From: Bacteroidaceae bacterium
GTDB taxonomy: Bacteria; Bacteroidota; Bacteroidia; Bacteroidales; Bacteroidaceae
Length of the DNA stretch: 38,623 nt
Assembly: GCA_017451645.1 (NCBI GenBank)
Contig: JAFTNZ010000009.1
Location: 179,729 to 218,351 of the forward strand
Direction of reading: 5' to 3'
Shown here: in pieces, positions 6,928 through 16,323 of the stretch
How positions within the stretch are numbered: the stretch's first letter is position 1
Layout: each line of letters begins with the position of its first letter
Made by a program: the position numbers and the translations under genes
The notes under the pieces: model-generated
What the model saw: only the letters and a program-made list of their open reading frames with translations
What the model was told of the DNA's origin: nothing
Database searches by the model: none

Positions 6928-7542
6928 TCAGAAATCCACTACATAGTGTTGCTTGTTCTTCGTATGGTCGAAGAAGACAAGCCCCACATCGTAAAGGTCA
7001 AAAGTAACGCCCGTGCGTTCATCGGCTACCACCTGCTGCCACCACTCGCGCTTCTCGCGGCTGTCGTAGATGCCCTCGATGACGAACAGGGTACGCTCGC
7101 CGACACGGACAATGCCATAGTCGAAAGCCTCGCGATAATGTCCGGTACGGGCAATGTGCAGCAGGTCTATCTGCTGATGCCCGTCCAGCTTGTGCTGCAA
7201 CAGCTCTTCGTCCGCCACGGCGGCACACACGGCCCGGGAACAGCCGGCAGACAGATAGCGGAGAGTGAGGCCATCGGACACACCCACCTCCACAACCTGA
7301 CGAGGCTGGAAGCGGTTGGCCAACCGGAAAAGCAACCGGCAGACCCGACGGGGATAGTGCCGGTGGAGAGAAGACTCCAGAAGGCGTAACTCGCGATAGG
7401 CATAATAAGGAAGATGCTCATAGACCACATCCGTCAGCAAACTGAAGGCAAAGGGAGAATGCACTCCATGCCCCCGGCGGTGTCGGATGCGACGACACCG
7501 GATACATATCCGCTTCAAAAACTGGATGATAGTCTGTCGCAC
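6928..7542 (-). CDS. methyltransferase-like protein of Bacteroidetes type
   Basis: 204 residues from a GTG at 7542; no in-frame ATG is available upstream. The basic N-terminus leads to RRGHGVHSPFAFSLLTDVVY, a motif I associate with a conserved Bacteroidetes family. VVEVGVSDGLTLRYLS (about 88-103) resembles the first strand and glycine loop of class I SAM-dependent methyltransferases of the O-methyltransferase type. The rest is divergent, and no catalytic residues can be named. It lies 30 bp after the thioesterase gene and 46 bp before the GH28 gene on the same strand. Substrate and activity are unknown; loss of methyltransferase activity is possible. Confidence 0.7.
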   Translation of the reverse strand: MRQTIIQFLKRICIRCRRIRHRRGHGVHSPFAFSLLTDVVYEHLPYYAYRELRLLESSLHRHYPRRVCRLLFRLANRFQPRQVVEVGVSDGLTLRYLSAGCSRAVCAAVADEELLQHKLDGHQQIDLLHIARTGHYREAFDYGIVRVGERTLFVIEGIYDSREKREWWQQVVADERTGVTFDLYDVGLVFFDHTKNKQHYVVDF

Positions 7543-7572
7543 GGTCTTATTGCTCGTAAAATGGTTATCTTG

Positions 7573-8022
7573 TTACCGTTTCTTTTCCAATTCTCCCAAA
7601 GTACGCCCTTCGTATTCGCAGATGGCCTGTTTGTAGTCGTCCGGTATCTGCATGGGAGTCTGCGAAGCCAAGTCGAACACGACCATCACCGTGCGGCACT
7701 CACACTTCACCTCGCCGGTGGATGGCTTCACCGCCCGCTGCAGCAGGGTGAAACTCTTGTTGCCAAGTTCAATGGTAGTGGTCTCGATGTTCACCTCTTC
7801 CATGAAAAAGATGGGCTTCATGAAATTGGCATTGATGTTGGCTACCACAATACCCACTTCGTTCCACTTCATGCGACCCGAAAGCACCTCCTTCACGTAA
7901 GTGGTCTTGGCCAAATCGTAGAGCGAGAAATAGACCGAATTGTTGACGTGTCCGAACTGATCGACATCACTGAATCTGATTTGTGCAGGCATCGTATGCC
8001 TGAATGTAGCGTCCTGTATCAT
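7573..8022 (-). CDS. hotdog-fold acyl-CoA thioesterase (4HBT family)
   Basis: 149 residues from the ATG at 8022. A TTG at 8049 would extend it by nine residues but lies only 7 bp from the metK stop, and the ATG at 7992 (MPAQIRFSD) is also possible. The signature IRFSDVDQFGHVNNSVYF is the 4-hydroxybenzoyl-CoA thioesterase pattern, with the catalytic Asp and the GHVNN loop. The family hydrolyses acyl-CoA or acyl-ACP thioesters in the cytoplasm; the acyl substrate cannot be read from sequence. It directly follows metK and is probably on the same transcript. Confidence 0.88.
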   Translation of the reverse strand: MIQDATFRHTMPAQIRFSDVDQFGHVNNSVYFSLYDLAKTTYVKEVLSGRMKWNEVGIVVANINANFMKPIFFMEEVNIETTTIELGNKSFTLLQRAVKPSTGEVKCECRTVMVVFDLASQTPMQIPDDYKQAICEYEGRTLGELEKKR

Positions 8023-8056
8023 TTGTATGTAGTTTTTTGATAAGTTCAAGAAGTGC

Positions 8057-9349
8057 TTACAGCCCGAATGCCTCTTTTACCTGCTCCACATAGTCGAGCT
8101 TTTCCCAAGTGAAGAGCTCCACTTCGATATCCTTATCACCTTCGTAGCGGCTGCGGAACTGCTTGGTGACCACTTCAGGCTTGCGCCCCATATGGCCGTA
8201 AGCTGCGGTCTCCTGATAAATGGGGTTGCGCAACTTCAGACGGTCTTCGATGGCACGCGGGCGCATGTCGAAGAGTTCGTCCACCCGACGTGCAATCTCG
8301 CCGTCGGTCATACCAACATGGCTGCGGCCATAGGTGTTCACATAGATATTGATGGGGCGTGCCACACCGATGGCGTACGACACCTGCACCAAAACCTCGT
8401 CGCTGACACCGGCAGCCACCAGATTCTTTGCTATATGACGGGCTGCATAGGCGGCACTGCGGTCCACCTTCGAAGGATCTTTGCCAGAGAATGCGCCACC
8501 TCCATGAGCACCCTTTCCGCCGTAAGTATCTACGATAATTTTGCGTCCGGTCAACCCGGTGTCGCCGTGAGGTCCTCCAATGACAAACTTGCCTGTAGGA
8601 TTCACATGGTAAGTGATGTGGTCGTTGAAGAGGGCCAACACCTTCTCGGCATGAATGGAGGCAATGACACGCGGCATCAGAATATTGATGACATCCTGAC
8701 GGATGATGGCCAGCATCTCTTCGTCAGCCTTCAGTCGGGCCTCTTCGGTATCGTCTGCCGGCTGTATAAAGTCGTCGTGCTGGGTAGAGACCACGATGGT
8801 GTCGATGCGCACGGGACGGTTGTCGTCGTCGTACTCAATGGTCACCTGACTCTTGGCATCGGGACGCAGATATGTCATCACTTTGCCCTCCTTACGGATG
8901 TCGGCCAGCACTTGCAGGATACGGTGTGAAAGATCGAGCGACAGGGGCATATAGTTCTCCGTCTCGTTGGTGGCATAGCCGAACATCATGCCCTGATCTC
9001 CGGCGCCTTGCTCCATGGGGTCCTGACGCTCCACACCGCGATTGATGTCGGGACTCTGCTCGTGAATGGCACTCAACACACCGCAAGAGTTGCTCTCGAA
9101 CATATATTCGCCTTTGGTATAGCCTATCTTCTTGATGACCTCGCGGGCAATGAGTTGCAAATCCACGTAAGCCTTGGTCTTCACCTCGCCGGCTATCACC
9201 ACCTGCCCGGTGGTCACCAGTGTTTCGCAAGCGACCTTCGACTGAGGGTCGTAAGCTAATAATTTGTCCAATACCGCGTCCGAAATCTGGTCGGCCACTT
9301 TGTCGGGGTGTCCCTCAGACACCGATTCGGATGTAAACAGATATCCCAT
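8057..9349 (-). CDS. metK: S-adenosylmethionine synthase MetK
   Basis: MetK makes S-adenosylmethionine from methionine and ATP. The 430 residues are longer than the ~385 of E. coli, as is usual in Bacteroides. Visible signatures are [13 protein letters not shown] from residue 13, [12 protein letters not shown] near 116-127, and the P-loop-like [16 protein letters not shown]. The start is the ATG at 9349 ([13 protein letters not shown]). The 5' leader is about 160 nt and carries a SAM-II-like aptamer near its 5' end, which would give feedback control by the product. It is the first gene of a minus-strand block extending to 4433. Confidence 0.97.
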   Translation of the reverse strand: MGYLFTSESVSEGHPDKVADQISDAVLDKLLAYDPQSKVACETLVTTGQVVIAGEVKTKAYVDLQLIAREVIKKIGYTKGEYMFESNSCGVLSAIHEQSPDINRGVERQDPMEQGAGDQGMMFGYATNETENYMPLSLDLSHRILQVLADIRKEGKVMTYLRPDAKSQVTIEYDDDNRPVRIDTIVVSTQHDDFIQPADDTEEARLKADEEMLAIIRQDVINILMPRVIASIHAEKVLALFNDHITYHVNPTGKFVIGGPHGDTGLTGRKIIVDTYGGKGAHGGGAFSGKDPSKVDRSAAYAARHIAKNLVAAGVSDEVLVQVSYAIGVARPINIYVNTYGRSHVGMTDGEIARRVDELFDMRPRAIEDRLKLRNPIYQETAAYGHMGRKPEVVTKQFRSRYEGDKDIEVELFTWEKLDYVEQVKEAFGL

Positions 9350-9447
9350 CTTTCTCTTTCTTTTAGTTAAGTGTAATAAATGAACCTGAGAAACTTCCTG
9401 GGGAAACGAGAGTGGGTAGTAAATGATGCACGCAATCGTCTTTCCGA

Positions 9448-9500
9448 CTGTTTTTTAGCATTTTTTACTGTGGTTGCAAGCTGCCCAAATCTTTCCACAT
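9448..9500 (-). ncRNA. candidate SAM-II (metA-type) riboswitch in the metK leader
   Basis: Read on the minus strand, P1 is UGUGG (9499-9495) pairing with CCACA (9473-9469). The 21-nt loop contains GAUUUG (9492-9487) and CUUGCAA directly before the closing arm. After P1 come GUAAAAAA and GCUAAA (9459-9454). This order (P1, GAUUU, about 8 nt, UGCA, P1', A-rich stretch, GCUAAA) is what I remember of the SAM-II consensus and of the Sargasso metX structure. The pseudoknot arm is weak by eye; only 3-bp options (GCA/UGC or AGC/GCU) are seen. Position before metK and at the predicted 5' end of the transcript supports the call. A covariance search is decisive. Confidence 0.68.
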
Positions 9501-9513
9501 TGGTTTTCGGCTG

Positions 9514-9521
9514 CAAATATA
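9514..9521 (-). promoter_or_regulatory. -7 box of the metK promoter
   Basis: TATATTTG on the minus strand (9521-9514) matches TAnnTTTG. The -33 element is not clear. Transcription would start near 9507, just before the riboswitch P1 stem. Confidence 0.55.
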
Positions 9522-9684
9522 GTGCAAAAAAAAGGAACTGAGGAGAAAAACAGGATAATTTTTAATGATGGCCGGCAAAACTCCTACGGTCCATTTCGAA
9601 TTCTGCCCCACACCTTATCGGTTTCTCTACTTGCAGATGTCCCTCTGCCACAGACGTTGGCTGGCATTTTGGCGACAGAAACCC
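9522..9684. other. intergenic stretch between the HhH gene and the metK promoter
   Basis: Apart from an A-rich run at 9526-9533, I see no gene, repeat or convincing terminator here. Short frames present overlap the real genes' ends and have no family features. An intrinsic terminator for the seven-gene ftsX operon would be expected but none is evident. Confidence 0.5.
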
Positions 9685-11760
9685 TCACAGCTTCCAACGG
9701 AGCTGCAGAGTCAGCTCCTCGCGATGCGGTGCGTTGATAAGCTCGGTGCCGGTACCGATAGCAGACTGATTGAGGTAACAGGTGTGTGAGATTTTAACAA
9801 GAGCTGTTAATAACTTGTTGATATCCCAGTGGACAGTGGCACTCCCATGCCACCCGTGTCCATACAACGACTGATACGAATAGCTGTACAACAGGCCACG
9901 CTCATAGGTGCTGATGCGTGTGTCATAATCGTCGGTATAGAAGTAACAGACATTGGAATACAGCGAGACAGGAAGCCGGGAGGATTGCCACGCCACCCGC
10001 CCGGTAAGCATGACACCTTGCTTGAAGGAGTGAAGCCTATGGCTACAGTCGTAATCAAGAATGGCTGTCCACTGTAAGCTGCTGACCGGTGAATAAGTCT
10101 GTTGATAACGTATCCGGTGAGTGAGGTGAGTGATCAGATATTTCTTCCCGGCACTTGACTGATAGTCGCACTCACGCATCTTCAGCCGATAGCGGAGGGT
10201 GCTTTTGTGCTTTGTATTGTGACTATAGGCGGCCTGTACCATGGCTTCGCCACTGAAAGACGATGCTGAAACCTGATATTTCAACCACGGGTAATAGATA
10301 AAGTCCATATAGGCGGAAAGATGCCATTTCTTCTGAGGTATGCCCTCTACACCGATATAGATACCACATTCGTTGCGTATATCGCTGTTTTCGGAAAAAG
10401 AGTTGGCATAGAGCGCCCAATAATCCTTGGCATAATAACGCTGTACCAATGTGAAGAACCAATCATCCCATGCCCGCAACTGAATCCGGTTCAAGGTTAC
10501 CCACCCACCGTTGCCGCTAAAGGCTGTTTCACCAGAAAGATTCAACCGGTAAGAATTATACATGTAATCGGCTCCCATTGTGAAAAAATGCCTCCCACGC
10601 GGATGGTATCGCTTATAGGCTTGCGGGGCAGGATTCAACAGGGTGTTGAATGAGTTATAAACAGTTGTCAAGCCACAGTTGAAAGCGCCTTTCCTATAAG
10701 TCAAGTTGCCGCCATACAACGTGTTATCTACATTTCCCCGTTTGGAATATTCCAATGGAGTACGGTGTTTGCCATCAGTTTTCAACGATGTTATCAACAG
10801 ATTATCATCCAAGTTGGCATCCTGTTTGTGAAACGAGAAAAAAGCAGTAGCCTCCACATCTCCAGTCCGGAAGGTGGCTGCCGCTCCACGGAAAGCATTG
10901 TGCTCGCTGGCAGACGAATGTTTCTTTATTCCCCGGCTACCCCAACCCAACGAGGAAAGGGCTGCCATTTTTCCAAGACTGAAATCGGTATTCATTACCA
11001 GGCCCTGTCCGAAGCGGAGCCGATAGTTGCCGACAATCAGCGACTTCAAACAACCGATGTTACCCAGTTGAAGGTAAACGGAGTGATAGTCGTAGGTGCG
11101 TGTACCATGAGCAAAGAAGGGTTCTCCGGCATCCTGCTCCAGCACGAAGCCTGCTTGAAGATGGTCGGCACTACGGAAATTGTAACGCAGGAAATGACGC
11201 AACACCCCTCCCAAATAACGCCGGTTGGGATAACGATCCAGAGTACTTTCGGAAAAATCGCCATAGCCGGCTTTCTCGTAAAAAGGGATTTCCACACCTG
11301 CCACCGCCTCATGTTGTCCATACCGCCACAGAGATTTCCACTGCCATTTCTCTGCTGCGTCCTGCCCGGATGCCGATGTCTCTACCCGAACAAAATGGCG
11401 CAGCAACTGTCGGGTATCGTAGTCCACCCCCTCTATTAACGTGAGTTCGCCCATCGTCTCCATAGGACCGTATGCCTGTATATAAGACACTATGCGCTCT
11501 GCCTGTGTTGACGAAAGAAAAGGCAGACACTCCAGTTCATCCAGAGTAGCAGTGTTAAGGTCTAACGGGTGGAGATACAGGTCGTGCAAGGTTTCATAGA
11601 GATGTTCCAAAGCGACAGCCCCCGCATCTTCGCCCGCATCTTCGAGCAACCTCTCATAAAGCTGCTCCCAATCTTCCTGCGCACAAAGCCTGACAGGACT
11701 GAGAAACAATAGACCAAACAAAAATAACAAGGAGAACCGCTTCACGCTATAACATCCCAT
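9685..11760 (-). CDS. helix-hairpin-helix protein with predicted outer-membrane C-terminal part
   Basis: 691 residues from the ATG at 11760; ATGs at 11766 and 11769 are alternatives inside the folK end. A signal peptide (KRFSLLFLFGLLFL...RLCA) is followed by a ComEA-like helix-hairpin-helix region at about 70-130: LDLNTATLDELECLPFLSST, then GELTLIEGVD. The remaining ~550 residues are rich in alternating aromatic and polar residues, contain many Tyr-rich strands, and end in a hydrophobic strand (LTLQLRWKL), as in beta-barrel proteins. Function is unknown. ComEA itself binds DNA for uptake, so a DNA-related surface role is only a guess. It overlaps the 3' end of folK by 14 bp and is the last gene of the ftsX operon. 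Confidence 0.8.
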   Translation of the reverse strand: MGCYSVKRFSLLFLFGLLFLSPVRLCAQEDWEQLYERLLEDAGEDAGAVALEHLYETLHDLYLHPLDLNTATLDELECLPFLSSTQAERIVSYIQAYGPMETMGELTLIEGVDYDTRQLLRHFVRVETSASGQDAAEKWQWKSLWRYGQHEAVAGVEIPFYEKAGYGDFSESTLDRYPNRRYLGGVLRHFLRYNFRSADHLQAGFVLEQDAGEPFFAHGTRTYDYHSVYLQLGNIGCLKSLIVGNYRLRFGQGLVMNTDFSLGKMAALSSLGWGSRGIKKHSSASEHNAFRGAAATFRTGDVEATAFFSFHKQDANLDDNLLITSLKTDGKHRTPLEYSKRGNVDNTLYGGNLTYRKGAFNCGLTTVYNSFNTLLNPAPQAYKRYHPRGRHFFTMGADYMYNSYRLNLSGETAFSGNGGWVTLNRIQLRAWDDWFFTLVQRYYAKDYWALYANSFSENSDIRNECGIYIGVEGIPQKKWHLSAYMDFIYYPWLKYQVSASSFSGEAMVQAAYSHNTKHKSTLRYRLKMRECDYQSSAGKKYLITHLTHRIRYQQTYSPVSSLQWTAILDYDCSHRLHSFKQGVMLTGRVAWQSSRLPVSLYSNVCYFYTDDYDTRISTYERGLLYSYSYQSLYGHGWHGSATVHWDINKLLTALVKISHTCYLNQSAIGTGTELINAPHREELTLQLRWKL

Positions 11761-12253
11761 ACGCATCATCTGTACAAGTGGGCATTTTCAGACATTCGGC
11801 CAGCAATGTACGTACATCCTTAAACAACAGGGGGTGCAGCAAATCCGGAGCTATAGCGGCCAAAGGCTCCAATACAAAACGACGCAAATGAAGAAGCGGA
11901 TGAGGAAGCTGTAACCTTTCGTGACGCATAACCAAATGGTCGTAAAAAAGCAAATCAATATCTATCAGGCGATCAGCGTATTGGAGATTGACGGTTTTTT
12001 TTCTGCGTCCCAATTGCTTTTCTATCTGCTGGGTGGCATCCAACAGAGCAAGAGGAGACAAACGTGTCTGCACCTCTATGGCAGCATTGAGGAAACTGTT
12101 GGCAGACTCGAACCCCCAAGGTGCTGTAGCATAAAAAGCAGACCGGGAGGTAATCCTCCCAATCTGCTTTTCAATCTGATGCATGGCTGCCTGCAGGTTC
12201 TTCTCTTTATCTCCCAGATTTGTCCCGAGCGAGAGATAGACCGTGTGCTCCAT
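11747..12253 (-). CDS. folK: HPPK, 2-amino-4-hydroxy-6-hydroxymethyldihydropteridine pyrophosphokinase
   Basis: FolK transfers pyrophosphate from ATP to the pterin precursor of folate. 168 residues is usual. YLSLGTNLGDKEKNL is at 6-20, PWGFESANSFLNAA is at 45-58, and the metal- and ATP-binding signature DRLIDIDLLFYD is at 94-105. HPLLHLRRFVLEPL follows from 118. It begins 9 bp after queA and its stop lies inside the start region of the next gene, so translation of the two is probably coupled. Confidence 0.95.
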   Translation of the reverse strand: MEHTVYLSLGTNLGDKEKNLQAAMHQIEKQIGRITSRSAFYATAPWGFESANSFLNAAIEVQTRLSPLALLDATQQIEKQLGRRKKTVNLQYADRLIDIDLLFYDHLVMRHERLQLPHPLLHLRRFVLEPLAAIAPDLLHPLLFKDVRTLLAECLKMPTCTDDAYGML

Positions 12254-12262
12254 CGTCTTTTG

Positions 12263-13318
12263 TCACTTATTGATAATCAACATGGCATCTCCATAAGTAC
12301 CAAAACGGTACTCCTCCTTGACAGCCTGCTGGTAGGCTTCCATTATCAGGTCGTAACCTCCGAAAGCCGCCACCATCATCAGCAATGTGGAGAAGGGCAT
12401 GTGGAAATTGGAAACCATGCTGGTAGCAACATTGAACTCATAAGGAGGGAATATGAACCTATTGGTCCATCCCTCAAATTCTTTCAGATTGCCATCGGTG
12501 CCCGATGCTGTCTCCAATGCACGCATGGTGGTAGTGCCAATGGCACAGACTTCGTGACCACCCATCTTGGCTGCATTCACATGCTCGCATGCTTCACGCT
12601 CCACGAACATCTGTTCGCTGTCCGTCTTATGCTTGGTCAAATCCTCGACATCGATGTCGCGGAAGTTACCCAATCCGGCATGAAGTGTGATAAAAGCCTT
12701 GTCCACTCCTTTTATTTCCATACTCTTGAGAAGTTCCCGACTGAAATGCAGACCGGCAGTGGGAGCCGTCACCGCACCTTCGTGCTGCGCAAAAAGCGTC
12801 TGAAAACGCTCGGCATCCTCTTCTTCTACCGGACGCTTGATAAACGATGGCAACGGAGCCTCGCCCAAAGCATAAAGAGACTGCTTGAATTCTTCATGCG
12901 GACCATCGTACAAGAAACGCAACGTGCGACCACGTGAAGTGGTGTTGTCTATCACCTCGGCTACCATAGAGTCGTCCTCACCAAAATAGAGTTTGTTTCC
13001 GATACGAATTTTACGTGCCGGATCCACCAACACGTCCCACAAGCGGAACTCTTCGTTCAACTCGCGCAACAGAAAAACTTCAATGCGTGCTCCGGTCTTC
13101 TCCTTATTACCATAAAGGCGCGCAGGAAAAACTTTGGTGTCATTGAAGACGAAGACATCCTTTTCGTCAAAATAATCCAGAATTTCTTTGAATGTACGGT
13201 GTTCGATATCACCCGTCTTCTTGTTGACCACCATCAGACGCGATTCGTCACGATGGAAAGTCGGATGTTGGGCTATCAGCTCTTCGGGGAGCTTGAATTT
13301 GAATTGTGAGAGTTTCAT
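12263..13318 (-). CDS. queA: tRNA preQ1(34) S-adenosylmethionine ribosyltransferase-isomerase QueA
   Basis: QueA adds the ribosyl part of SAM to preQ1 in the tRNA wobble position, making epoxyqueuosine. 351 residues is usual. Recognised stretches are [14 protein letters not shown] at the N-terminus, [15 protein letters not shown] near 57-71, and [13 protein letters not shown] in the middle. [11 protein letters not shown] and a C-terminal [15 protein letters not shown] complete the family pattern. It lies 43 bp after truB and 9 bp before folK. No preQ1 riboswitch is visible in the gap. Confidence 0.96.
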   Translation of the reverse strand: MKLSQFKFKLPEELIAQHPTFHRDESRLMVVNKKTGDIEHRTFKEILDYFDEKDVFVFNDTKVFPARLYGNKEKTGARIEVFLLRELNEEFRLWDVLVDPARKIRIGNKLYFGEDDSMVAEVIDNTTSRGRTLRFLYDGPHEEFKQSLYALGEAPLPSFIKRPVEEEDAERFQTLFAQHEGAVTAPTAGLHFSRELLKSMEIKGVDKAFITLHAGLGNFRDIDVEDLTKHKTDSEQMFVEREACEHVNAAKMGGHEVCAIGTTTMRALETASGTDGNLKEFEGWTNRFIFPPYEFNVATSMVSNFHMPFSTLLMMVAAFGGYDLIMEAYQQAVKEEYRFGTYGDAMLIINK

Positions 13319-13361
13319 AATTCTATCATTATTTTAAGGTGGGCACTGAACAACCCACAGA

Positions 13362-14069
13362 TTATTCGTTTTGTGTTATTTCTTGATGATCAAGCCAATC
13401 AGGAAACTCCTCCAAGCTAAGGCAGTCTTCTATACGTACATCACCCACCCGAGTCCTACAGAGTCCTATCAAATGCGCACCGCTTTGCAATGCCACTCCG
13501 ATATCGCGTGCCAAAGCACGGATATAGGTCCCTTTGCTACAGACAACCCTGATCTTGATGACCATTTCTTCCAAATCGCATTCCTGCAGTTCGATTTCAT
13601 CGATAACCAATGTCTTGGCCTTCAACTCCACTTCTTTTCCTTTACGGGCCAAATCATAAGCCCGCTTGCCATCAACTTTGCATGCCGAAAATGCCGGAGG
13701 CACCTGCTCGATGGTTCCGACAAACGTGGACAACACCTCTTCCACCATCGGACGGGTGATGTGTGCAGTAGGATAGGTGGCATCAATTGCCTTTTCCAAA
13801 TCGAAAGACGGAGTGGTAGCCCCCAACTTCAATGTCGCAACGTACTCCTTGGTGTGATATTGGAACTCTTCAATACGCTTGGTCGCACGACCGGTACAAA
13901 CAATCATCACTCCAGTAGCCAAAGGGTCAAGCGTGCCGGCATGCCCCACCTTCATCTTCTTGATACCCAATTTGCGGCAAAGATGGTAACGCGCCTTGCC
14001 CACAACTGCAAATGAGGTCAATCGCAACGGCTTGTTAAAACAAAGGATTTCTCCTGCTATAAAGTCCAT
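13362..14069 (-). CDS. truB: tRNA pseudouridine(55) synthase TruB
   Basis: TruB makes pseudouridine 55 in the T-loop of tRNAs. 235 residues is short compared with E. coli (314) but usual for Bacteroidetes, which lack the C-terminal PUA extension. The catalytic motif [13 protein letters not shown] has the nucleophile D48. KPLRLTSF (13-20), [20 protein letters not shown] and [13 protein letters not shown] are also present. Its ATG shares one base with the uppP stop (TGATG), indicating coupled translation. Confidence 0.96.
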   Translation of the reverse strand: MDFIAGEILCFNKPLRLTSFAVVGKARYHLCRKLGIKKMKVGHAGTLDPLATGVMIVCTGRATKRIEEFQYHTKEYVATLKLGATTPSFDLEKAIDATYPTAHITRPMVEEVLSTFVGTIEQVPPAFSACKVDGKRAYDLARKGKEVELKAKTLVIDEIELQECDLEEMVIKIRVVCSKGTYIRALARDIGVALQSGAHLIGLCRTRVGDVRIEDCLSLEEFPDWLDHQEITQNE

Positions 14070-14914
14070 CAGATAATTTCCAGGCTATGTCCCGTCATAC
14101 AAAGAATAAGGATAACGGCTCCGATAATGATACGATACCAACCGAAAGCCTTAAAACCGTACTTGGTGACGAAACTGATGAAAAATTTGATGGCCAGTAA
14201 AGCCACAACAAAAGCCACGACATTTCCTATGACAAGCGCTGAGAGATTATCCATGATGATTTCTGTACCCCCTTCCTTCAGCAGCTTGTAAACCTTATAG
14301 ACAGTAGCTCCAAGCATGGTAGGAACAGCCAAAAAGAACGAGAATTCAGCAGCCGCCTTGCGGGTCATACGCTGCGCCATACCACCTACAATGGTAGCCA
14401 TGGAACGTGAAACTCCCGGAATCATGGATATGCACTGAAAAAGTCCGACCATGAATGCACGCCTTTCAGTAAACTCCGTCTGCTCGCTCCCCTTATTGAA
14501 TATGCGGTCGCAAAAAAGCATGAAGATGCCCCCCACAACAAGCATGACAGCCACGACTTCCACCCGCTCAAGCATGGCATCTATCGCATCGCTAAACAAC
14601 AATCCCAAGACTGCTGCCGGAATAAAGGCAATAAACAGTTTCCAATAGAAATCAAAAGTGTGCAGAAAACGACGCAATCCCGATGCGTCCTCCGGTGCCG
14701 GAGCCTGATTGAGTTGAAAAAAACGCTTCCAATAGAGACAGACTACGGACAAAATGGCACCAAACTGAATGATGAAAGTGAAAGCCTTGACGAAAGGAGT
14801 ACTCTCTACACCCAACAGATTCTGAGCAATAATCATATGCCCCGTGGAAGAAACAGGAAGAAATTCTGTAAGTCCTTCCACAATGGCTATTATAACGGTC
14901 TGTAATGTATCCAT
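14069..14914 (-). CDS. uppP: undecaprenyl-diphosphatase UppP (BacA)
   Basis: UppP removes a phosphate from undecaprenyl diphosphate to recycle the lipid carrier for peptidoglycan and surface polysaccharides; it confers bacitracin resistance when abundant. 281 residues, polytopic, with about eight membrane helices. Catalytic signature EGLTEFLPVSSTGHMI is at 13-28 and the second, PGVSRSMATIVGG, lies near 166-178. It starts 4 bp after the DUF3098 gene and overlaps truB by one base. Confidence 0.96.
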   Translation of the reverse strand: MDTLQTVIIAIVEGLTEFLPVSSTGHMIIAQNLLGVESTPFVKAFTFIIQFGAILSVVCLYWKRFFQLNQAPAPEDASGLRRFLHTFDFYWKLFIAFIPAAVLGLLFSDAIDAMLERVEVVAVMLVVGGIFMLFCDRIFNKGSEQTEFTERRAFMVGLFQCISMIPGVSRSMATIVGGMAQRMTRKAAAEFSFFLAVPTMLGATVYKVYKLLKEGGTEIIMDNLSALVIGNVVAFVVALLAIKFFISFVTKYGFKAFGWYRIIIGAVILILCMTGHSLEII

Positions 14915-14918
14915 GATG

Positions 14919-15176
14919 TTACTTCTGGCAAATTGTCACTTCATCTTCAGACTTTTTTCCCGGTTTGCTCACTATAGCATAAATCATGAAGATAAAGCCA
15001 AAGAAGCATACGGCAGGAGCAACCTTTATACGGCGTACACTGAAAATGTCCGGTTCAAAAGTTGTCTCTGTCGAGCCCGGCCCAGTCATCAACAGAAAGC
15101 CAATGATAATGATGGCCATACCAATGGCCAACAAGATAAAATTCCTTTTCCCAAAAGCTAAGTTTTCTTTGTTCAT
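14919..15176 (-). CDS. DUF3098 small membrane protein
   Basis: 85 residues with two hydrophobic helices (about 14-30 and 55-70) and a charged tail. FGKRNFILLAIGMAIIIIGF and FEPDIFSVRRIKVAP are typical of DUF3098, a Bacteroidetes family almost always found between ftsX and uppP. Function is unknown; the position suggests a link with cell-envelope synthesis or division. It lies 62 bp after ftsX and 4 bp before uppP. Confidence 0.9.
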   Translation of the reverse strand: MNKENLAFGKRNFILLAIGMAIIIIGFLLMTGPGSTETTFEPDIFSVRRIKVAPAVCFFGFIFMIYAIVSKPGKKSEDEVTICQK

Positions 15177-15238
15177 AGATTTTTAATATCCTTATCGTAA
15201 TACAATTGTTTTTCTTACTTCCTTACCACACTCCGAAG

Positions 15239-16114
15239 CTATGCATAATAGAGCGTCTCTGACTTCATACGCAAATAGCGGTTGATGGAGATGTAGGCAC
15301 ATAGCAAAGTGATAGTTATACCCGATAACAACACCGTCAGTATCACCGTCAGCATTGTGTGCGTGGTAATGACATTGATAAGTTCCGGCTCATAACGTAC
15401 CAACCAATAACCACCGGTCATCAACAGTCCATCAGCGCAAAGAGCAGAGATGAGACCAACCCATAAGTTGCGCACCAGGAAAGGTTTGCGGATGAAATTC
15501 CAATCGGCTCCCACCAACTTCATCGTGTGTATCAGAAAGCGCTTGGCATAAATGGTCAACCGAATGGTATTGTTTATCAATGAAAACGAAATGATGGTCA
15601 ACAACGCAGCTAACGTCAGCAATACAAGACTGATTTTACGCACATTCTTATTGACAACGTCAATAAGCTCCTCAGGATAGACAATCTCCACCACTTTTGC
15701 CATTTGCATGACAGACTTTTCAATCCAAGCGATACTGTCAGCATTGGCATAATCCGAATGAAGATTAATTTCAACAGACGCAGTGAACGGGTTGTGTCCG
15801 ACAAACTCTTGGGGATTGGTACCCATTGCTTCCGTCTCCTCTCGCAAAGCCTGCTCTTTGGAAATATAGGCCGTTGATTTCACATAGGGTTCTGCCTCCA
15901 ATTTTTTTTGGAATTTCAAAATATCCGCTTCACGCATATCATCGCTCATCAGAGCCGAAAAACTGATATTCTCACGTACATAGACAGACAAATTACCGGC
16001 CGACTGCACGAAGAAGACGACCATCCCCAACAACAAAAGTACCATCGTAGTACTGATGCAGGAGGTGACAAATTGCATATCAAACCGTGAACGCTGTCTC
16101 ACGAATGTATTCAT
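15239..16114 (-). CDS. ftsX: cell-division ABC-type permease FtsX
   Basis: FtsX with the ATPase FtsE forms an ABC-like complex at the septum that activates peptidoglycan hydrolases. 291 residues from the ATG at 16114; the frame is open 24 residues further but that part is not family-like. There is one N-terminal membrane helix (about 21-42), a periplasmic domain (about 45-165), then three helices near 172-195, 220-242 and 258-280. ftsE is not in this window, as is common in Bacteroides where the two are separate. It is the first gene of the operon continuing through HhH at 9685. Confidence 0.92.
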   Translation of the reverse strand: MNTFVRQRSRFDMQFVTSCISTTMVLLLLGMVVFFVQSAGNLSVYVRENISFSALMSDDMREADILKFQKKLEAEPYVKSTAYISKEQALREETEAMGTNPQEFVGHNPFTASVEINLHSDYANADSIAWIEKSVMQMAKVVEIVYPEELIDVVNKNVRKISLVLLTLAALLTIISFSLINNTIRLTIYAKRFLIHTMKLVGADWNFIRKPFLVRNLWVGLISALCADGLLMTGGYWLVRYEPELINVITTHTMLTVILTVLLSGITITLLCAYISINRYLRMKSETLYYA

Positions 16115-16249
16115 TTGGAATAAAGATACAGTACACCTAAATTTGGCGCAAAATAACAAATTATTCGCTGATTTCACTACCTCCATTAGATATATTTAAC
16201 TCAAAAAATGATTTAAAGGAGCCTAAACACTTTCTTTTTGATGGAAATG

Positions 16250-16280
16250 TTGCAGTTTATGAAAAGTTTGTCTATATTTG
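16250..16280 (+). promoter_or_regulatory. Bacteroidales promoter for the DUF4254 gene
   Basis: TTG at 16250-16252, 20 bp, then TATATTTG at 16273-16280, 43 bp before the ATG. It matches TTTG-N19-21-TAnnTTTG. Confidence 0.7.
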
Positions 16281-16323
16281 CCCGTTCAAACTTCATGTTT
16301 CATTGTATTCATTAATATAAAGT

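Noticed and set aside
8192-8929. 245-residue frame on the plus strand
   Set aside because: Opposite metK; composition follows the metK codon pattern and no motif is seen.
11921-12937. 338-residue frame on the plus strand
   Set aside because: Runs opposite the folK-queA junction, across two real genes, with no recognisable domain.
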